Shown here: in pieces, positions 6,278-9,458 of the stretch
Layout of the letters: each line of letters starts with the position of its first letter
Numbering within the stretch: the stretch's first letter is position 1
Source of the DNA: Limnohabitans sp.
GTDB lineage: Bacteria > Pseudomonadota > Gammaproteobacteria > Burkholderiales > Burkholderiaceae_C
Length of the DNA: 9,458 bases
Direction: 5' to 3'
NCBI GenBank assembly: GCA_021731425.1
Contig: JAKFXJ010000208.1
Span: forward strand, 1 to 9,458
Notes under the pieces: generated by a model
What the model saw: only the letters and a program-made list of their open reading frames with translations
Database searches by the model: none
Told to the model about the DNA's origin: nothing
Program-made: the position numbers and the translations under genes

Positions 6278-6667
6278 TCAAGGGTTGACGCTGGTGACCG
6301 TCTCGGTACTGAAATCTGCAGGCAGCACCACTTCGAGCAATTCCACATCGTGGCTGTGCCCCAGCTCGCGGTGTCGAATTTCGGGAGGCTGGTGCACACA
6401 CGAACCCGCCTCCAGCCGCACCACGCCCTGGCCCTCATACTCAAATTCGATCCAACCCTTGAGCACATAAACCAGCTGGAACTGCGTCTTGTGCAAATGC
6501 GGCTGGCTCGAAAAATCTTGCCCTCCGGCAGCACGAATCACGCTGGCCGTGACCCGCCCGTCCGTGGCCGCCTTCATGCCCAGGTCGCGGTATTCAAAAA
6601 ACGAGCGCAGTCCTTTTTCAAACTGCGCATCCTTGGCGTGGGTCACCACGAAACCTTGTGTCGTCAT
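6278..6667 (-). CDS. Single-domain cupin protein
   Basis: A 129-residue protein with one conserved beta-barrel cupin domain. Motif 1 reads PHLHKTQFQLVYVLKG (56-71), giving metal-ligand candidates His57 and His59; the usual Glu position is Gln64. To my recollection, a subgroup of small bacterial cupins has HxHxxxFQ here, so this is probably a family trait and not damage. Motif 2 is GSCVHQPPEIRHR (88-100) with His99. The segment before the barrel (1-40) includes FFEYRDLGMKAATDGRVTA, seen in dioxygenase-like small cupins. Substrate and reaction cannot be read from the sequence. I chose ATG 6665-6667 because GAGG on the minus strand (6676-6673) lies 5 bases upstream; the in-frame GTG at 6671-6673 would overlap that SD. 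It lies 63 bases downstream of the DUF429 gene on the same strand and may be its distal operon member. Confidence 0.85.
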   Translation of the reverse strand: MTTQGFVVTHAKDAQFEKGLRSFFEYRDLGMKAATDGRVTASVIRAAGGQDFSSQPHLHKTQFQLVYVLKGWIEFEYEGQGVVRLEAGSCVHQPPEIRHRELGHSHDVELLEVVLPADFSTETVTSVNP

Positions 6668-6672
6668 CTGCA

Positions 6673-6676
6673 CCTC
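6673..6676 (-). promoter_or_regulatory. Ribosome binding site that decides the cupin start
   Basis: GAGG on the minus strand, 5 bases before ATG 6667. It makes ATG, rather than the GTG two codons upstream, the likely start. Confidence 0.6.
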
Positions 6677-6730
6677 ATCGTAAACGTTGTCTGATTAACT
6701 GACAAAGTCAATTGCATCCTACAAGCAAGC

Positions 6731-7555
6731 TCAAACCGTGACGATCCACCCCTCCAGCGGATCACACGGCGGCAGGCCGTATTGCGGATGCCCAGCCTCG
6801 TGCTGCTGCTGCGCCCAAGCCGCTTGCATCAGGCACAGGGTGGCATCCAGCGCGTCGCCGCTGGCGTCTTCGGCCAGTCGGCCCAGCAGGGCATTGCTGG
6901 CCACCATGCGCAGGCCCAAGCGGGTCTGGCCGCGCTCCAGCGCACTCAGCAATTCACGCCGTGCCATCAAGCGCTCAGGCGTTTGTTTGGCTTTGTCGTC
7001 GCTTTTGTAGCTGGTGTTGCCCAGCACTTCACGCGCCAACAAGCCGGGGTAGGCCTCCAGCGCCACACGGCGCACGTCGCCCGCCTGCAGGCCGGGCAGG
7101 TGCACACCCGCTTGCCGCAACAGGGGTACACCTGCGTGCAGCATGTAGGCCACGGGCGGGTTGACCCATTTCATGGACGGGCTCGAGCCTGCGGGCTTGT
7201 CAGCGGCGCGGTGCGCAAACTTGCCGCCCACCGGGCGGGCGTTGCAAAACACGGCAAACTGCTCGCGGATGTCGCTGCGCTCCAAGGCGCAGTAATGGTC
7301 CATGCAGGCTGACCAGTCGGTGGGCCAGCCCAGCGTCTCAACCAATTCACGCGGCAGGCCAAAAGGCAGATCAAAGCCGCCCACCCAATCAGCGGGCTGC
7401 GCGAGCCAGTCGCCAAACCCAGACAGCGTGTCAAAGGTCTGCAGGGCTTGCAGTTGCACCCTGCCCTGCCTGGCTTGGCCCAGCGCCAGCACGATGGGTT
7501 TGCGTTTGCTGGGGCTGCTGGAGAAATCACAACCGATCAATGACACCGAATTCAT
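6731..7555 (-). CDS. DUF429 family protein (predicted RNase H-like fold)
   Basis: A 274-residue protein fitting DUF429, whose members are predicted to have an RNase H-like fold but lack an established reaction. The expected acidic residues are in place: Asp10 in LIGCDFSSSPSKRKP (6-20) on the first strand; Asp62 in GGFDLPFGLPRELVE (59-73); Glu167 in ALEAYPGLLAREVLG (165-179); and Asp234/Asp237 in GDALDATLCLMQAAW (233-247). The SYKSDDKAKQTPE segment (182-194) is also typical. There is no signal peptide or membrane helix, so it is cytoplasmic. Its ATG begins one base after the stop of the EamA-type transporter (TGA-A-ATG), indicating translational coupling. Whether it is a nuclease is unproven; the intact acidic set is compatible with metal-dependent nucleic-acid cleavage. 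Confidence 0.85.
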   Translation of the reverse strand: MNSVSLIGCDFSSSPSKRKPIVLALGQARQGRVQLQALQTFDTLSGFGDWLAQPADWVGGFDLPFGLPRELVETLGWPTDWSACMDHYCALERSDIREQFAVFCNARPVGGKFAHRAADKPAGSSPSMKWVNPPVAYMLHAGVPLLRQAGVHLPGLQAGDVRRVALEAYPGLLAREVLGNTSYKSDDKAKQTPERLMARRELLSALERGQTRLGLRMVASNALLGRLAEDASGDALDATLCLMQAAWAQQQHEAGHPQYGLPPCDPLEGWIVTV

Positions 7556-7556
7556 T

Positions 7557-8435
7557 TCACCACCCCAACGCCATGACGCCTGCGGCGATCAGCACGGCCC
7601 CGGCAATGCGTGGACCCCGGTCTTTTTCGCCCAGCAAATGGCCACCTAACAAAGCGGCAAACAACATGGACACTTCCCGCGCCGGGGCAACATGCGACAG
7701 CGGTGCCACCTGCAAGGCGTACATCACCAGCACATACGACACAGGGCTGAAAATGCCCACCACCAAGGCATAGCGCCTCTGTTCAAGCCACAGTGACCAC
7801 ACAGCCGGGCGGTCACGCAGCAAGCTGGGCGTCAAAATGACCAGGCGCAGTAAGTTGCCAAAGTAGTCCACCAAAATGGGCGACATCAGCGCCACCTTGA
7901 TGGCATAACTATCGACCACGGTGTAACAGGCGATGAACAGGCCGGTAACGCAGCCATAAAAAATGCCGGTGCGCACACGCGCTTGCTGCTGCGGGTCTTG
8001 CGCAGCCCGCCAAAGTCCCGGGCCACCAGCGATCAAAAAGACACCACCCACCACCCCCAAGATGCCGATGAGTCCCAGCGAGGAAATTTGCTCTCCTAAG
8101 AAAAAAATCGCCATCATTGACGACAACAGCGGCCCCGAGCCCCGGGCCAGCGGATACACCACCGTCAGATCGGCTTGTCGATACCCGCGCAGCAAGACAA
8201 TGAAGTAGCCCACATGCAAGAGTGCACTGGCCAGCACCAGCGCCCACTCCAGACCGCCCCATAGCGGCACCTGCCGCCAGCCCACCCACAGGCCCACGGG
8301 GGCCCAAAACAGCATCAAGACGACCGAAGTGAAAGCCACAAAGCGCACGTCGCCCCCGGCCTTCTTGGCCGCGATGTTCCAGCAGGCATGGATGAATCCG
8401 GCCAGAACAACCAAAGCAAGCACACTCAGTGGCAT
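7557..8435 (-). CDS. EamA-domain (DMT superfamily) transporter
   Basis: A 292-residue inner-membrane protein with about ten hydrophobic helices arranged as two EamA repeats, the standard DMT layout for metabolite exporters or importers. Equivalent motifs occur in each half: YPLARGSGPLLSSMMAIFFL (94-113) followed by GE, and VAPAREVSMLFAALLGGHLL (249-268) followed by GE. The N-terminal HACWNIAAKKAGG (16-28) is also a common DMT opening. Substrate is not deducible. I chose ATG 8433-8435; an in-frame TTG two codons upstream has no better support. The only SD-like bases upstream (AAGGGG, 8456-8451 on the minus strand) lie inside the 3' arm of a terminator hairpin ending 8 bases before the ATG. The gene therefore either uses a weak site or is controlled by that hairpin. 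Its stop is one base from the DUF429 start. Confidence 0.88.
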   Translation of the reverse strand: MPLSVLALVVLAGFIHACWNIAAKKAGGDVRFVAFTSVVLMLFWAPVGLWVGWRQVPLWGGLEWALVLASALLHVGYFIVLLRGYRQADLTVVYPLARGSGPLLSSMMAIFFLGEQISSLGLIGILGVVGGVFLIAGGPGLWRAAQDPQQQARVRTGIFYGCVTGLFIACYTVVDSYAIKVALMSPILVDYFGNLLRLVILTPSLLRDRPAVWSLWLEQRRYALVVGIFSPVSYVLVMYALQVAPLSHVAPAREVSMLFAALLGGHLLGEKDRGPRIAGAVLIAAGVMALGW

Positions 8436-8442
8436 GGGCAAG

Positions 8443-8462
8443 AAAAAGCCCCTTGCGGGGCT
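8443..8462 (-). terminator. Rho-independent terminator after the BLUF gene
   Basis: On the minus strand GCCCC (8461-8457), loop GCAA (8456-8453), GGGGC (8452-8448) is followed by TTTTT (8447-8443). A perfect 5-bp all-GC stem closed by a GNRA tetraloop and followed by a T-run is a good intrinsic terminator. It lies 18 bases after the BLUF stop and 8 bases before the EamA-type start codon, so it may also limit expression of the downstream genes. Confidence 0.75.
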
Positions 8463-8480
8463 AGGGGGTGTGAGGGTCTT

Positions 8481-8903
8481 TTAGGCCCGACCGATGATGG
8501 AGGCGGTGGCCATCAACTCTTCGAGCAAGGCCAACGAGACTTTGCCCGACACGTTGTAAGGGTCCAGCTCGGCCCGCTCGGAGTACTTGAGCAAGATATT
8601 GGTGTTCACGCGTGACGCATCCACCTGGCCCATTGTCCAGCCGCCAAAGCGGCGCTCTGAAATTTCTTCGTAGTGCAACAACACCACATCCTTATGGCGA
8701 GCGTCTTTTTGGATGTGTCCATACAACTCGCTCACAGCATTGCGACCGCCTTCGATGGCTTGCAGGAAGATGCCGCCGCCGTAACAAAGAATACCGGTGA
8801 TGCCGCTGGTCGGGTTGAACTGGCGAGACTGGGCCAAAATGGATTCGATCGTCTCTGGGCGCGTGTCCACCGCACGGCTGGCGTAAAGCAGGCGTACCAA
8901 CAT
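8481..8903 (-). CDS. Stand-alone BLUF-domain blue-light photoreceptor
   Basis: A 140-residue protein made of one BLUF domain plus a short C-terminal extension. BLUF proteins bind FAD and sense blue light through a hydrogen-bond switch. All key residues are present: Tyr7 in LVRLLYAS, Asn30 in NPTSGITGIL, Gln48 in FLQAIEG, and Trp89 and Met91 in FGGWTMG. Residues 96-140 form the C-terminal helical cap seen in short BLUF proteins (PixD/BlrB type), with no EAL, cyclase or DNA-binding output domain. It must therefore act through a partner protein. The ATG is 2 bases after the folE stop, with an AAGGA Shine-Dalgarno inside the folE 3' end, so the two are translationally coupled. A terminator follows, making folE-BLUF a closed unit at this end. 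Confidence 0.95.
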   Translation of the reverse strand: MLVRLLYASRAVDTRPETIESILAQSRQFNPTSGITGILCYGGGIFLQAIEGGRNAVSELYGHIQKDARHKDVVLLHYEEISERRFGGWTMGQVDASRVNTNILLKYSERAELDPYNVSGKVSLALLEELMATASIIGRA

Positions 8904-8905
8904 GG

Positions 8906-9458
8906 TCAGTCCTTTTTCGGAATCAATGACAAAAATTCACGGCGCAGGTTCGGGTCTTTGAGGAAAGCACCACGCATGACCGAGTTGATCATCTTGCTGT
9001 CCATGTCCTTCACGCCACGCCAGCCCATGCAGTAGTGGCTCGCCTCCATGACGATGGCCAGGCCATCGGGCTGGGTTTTACGCTGGATCAGGTCAGCCAA
9101 CTGCACCACAGCCTCTTCTTGAATCTGGGGGCGGCCCATGATCCATTCGGCCAGTCGGGCGTACTTGGACAGGCCAATCACGTTGGTATGTTCGTTGGGC
9201 AAGACGCCGATCCAGATTTTGCCGATCACGGGGCAAAAGTGGTGGCTGCAGGCGCTGCGAACGGTGATGGGGCCAACGATCATCAGCTCGTTGAGATGCT
9301 CGGCATTGGGGAACTCGGTGATCTCAGGGCCCTCGACATAGCGGCCCTTGAAGACTTCTTTGAGGTACATCTTGGCCACGCGGCGGGCAGTGTCGCCTGT
9401 GTTGTGGTCGTTCACAGTGTCGATCACCAGACTGTCGAGCACGCCAGCCATCTTGCAT
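8906..9458 (-). CDS. folE: GTP cyclohydrolase I (5' end outside the window)
   Basis: GTP cyclohydrolase I converts GTP to 7,8-dihydroneopterin triphosphate, the first step toward folate and other pterins; it is a cytoplasmic zinc enzyme. Counting from the Met at 9451, zinc ligands are Cys68 and His71 in SACSHHFCP and Cys141 in HYCMGWRGV. Other family blocks are NTGDTARRVAKMYLKEVF (17-34), VIGLSKYARL (91-100), RPQIQEEAV (107-115) and MDSKMINSVMRGAFLKD (150-166). The frame stays open past that Met to the window edge (CKMAGVLDSL). Complete FolE proteins have an N-terminal helical segment of some tens of residues here, and homologues I recall have KM(E/A)GVLDSL internally. I therefore treat the gene as cut by the window rather than starting at 9451. 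The BLUF gene follows after 2 bases. Confidence 0.95.
   Translation of the reverse strand, partial: CKMAGVLDSLVIDTVNDHNTGDTARRVAKMYLKEVFKGRYVEGPEITEFPNAEHLNELMIVGPITVRSACSHHFCPVIGKIWIGVLPNEHTNVIGLSKYARLAEWIMGRPQIQEEAVVQLADLIQRKTQPDGLAIVMEASHYCMGWRGVKDMDSKMINSVMRGAFLKDPNLRREFLSLIPKKD

Noticed and set aside
5845..6534. Long minus-strand open frame antisense to the caspase-like gene
   Set aside because: Arg/Ser/Cys-rich composition without motifs, spanning the end of one strongly supported gene and part of another; a shadow of GC-biased coding DNA.
6677..6705. Minus-strand TTGTCA / TACGAT promoter match with 17-base spacer before the cupin gene
   Set aside because: It would start transcription near 6670, after the GAGG ribosome site and 3 bases from the ATG, so it conflicts with that SD. 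A leaderless transcript is possible but unsupported.
8436..8441. TTG start two codons upstream for the EamA-type gene
   Set aside because: No better ribosome site than the ATG at 8435, and it adds only two residues.
9449..9451. ATG at 9451 as the true folE start
   Set aside because: The frame stays open to the window edge, no SD can be seen, and FolE proteins have further N-terminal sequence before this point.

Overview
The window looks like chromosomal DNA of a betaproteobacterium, most likely Burkholderiales and probably Comamonadaceae-like. This rests on the GC-rich coding style and on protein character: the FolE subfamily, the SbmA/BacA-like protein and the cupin with an HxHxxxxQ motif all look familiar from that group. 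I ran no database search, so the placement is an inference. There is no rRNA, tRNA, CRISPR array, insertion sequence or phage gene.

Layout. Positions 1-2002 (+ strand): the 3' end of a sulfatase gene, then a complete SulP-family anion permease with a C-terminal STAS domain. The 23-base gap suggests one operon for releasing and moving sulfate. Positions 2052-3848 (- strand): an SbmA/BacA-like inner-membrane transporter with a short N-terminus, followed by an unrecognised secreted protein that seems to have its own promoter. Positions 3849-4231: a 383-base divergent intergenic region with two inverted repeats. Positions 4232-6238 (+ strand): the most unusual gene, encoding an exported protein with a degenerate LytM/M23-like domain, a Pro/Thr-rich linker, a coiled coil and an intact caspase-like (C14) domain. 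Its DNA is visibly less GC-rich than its neighbours.

Positions 6278-9458 (- strand), in order of transcription from the right edge: folE (GTP cyclohydrolase I, 5' end probably outside the window); a stand-alone BLUF blue-light sensor that starts 2 bases after the folE stop; a GNRA-loop terminator hairpin; an EamA/DMT-type transporter; a DUF429 RNase H-fold protein that starts 1 base after the transporter's stop; and a small cupin.

How the genes may work together. Three local partnerships are suggested: sulfatase with SulP (sulfate release and transport); folE with BLUF (translationally coupled pterin synthesis and light sensing); and EamA with DUF429 (coupled, role unknown). The candidate for an undescribed system is the secreted pseudo-LytM/caspase protein, divergently transcribed from the SbmA-like peptide-type transporter.
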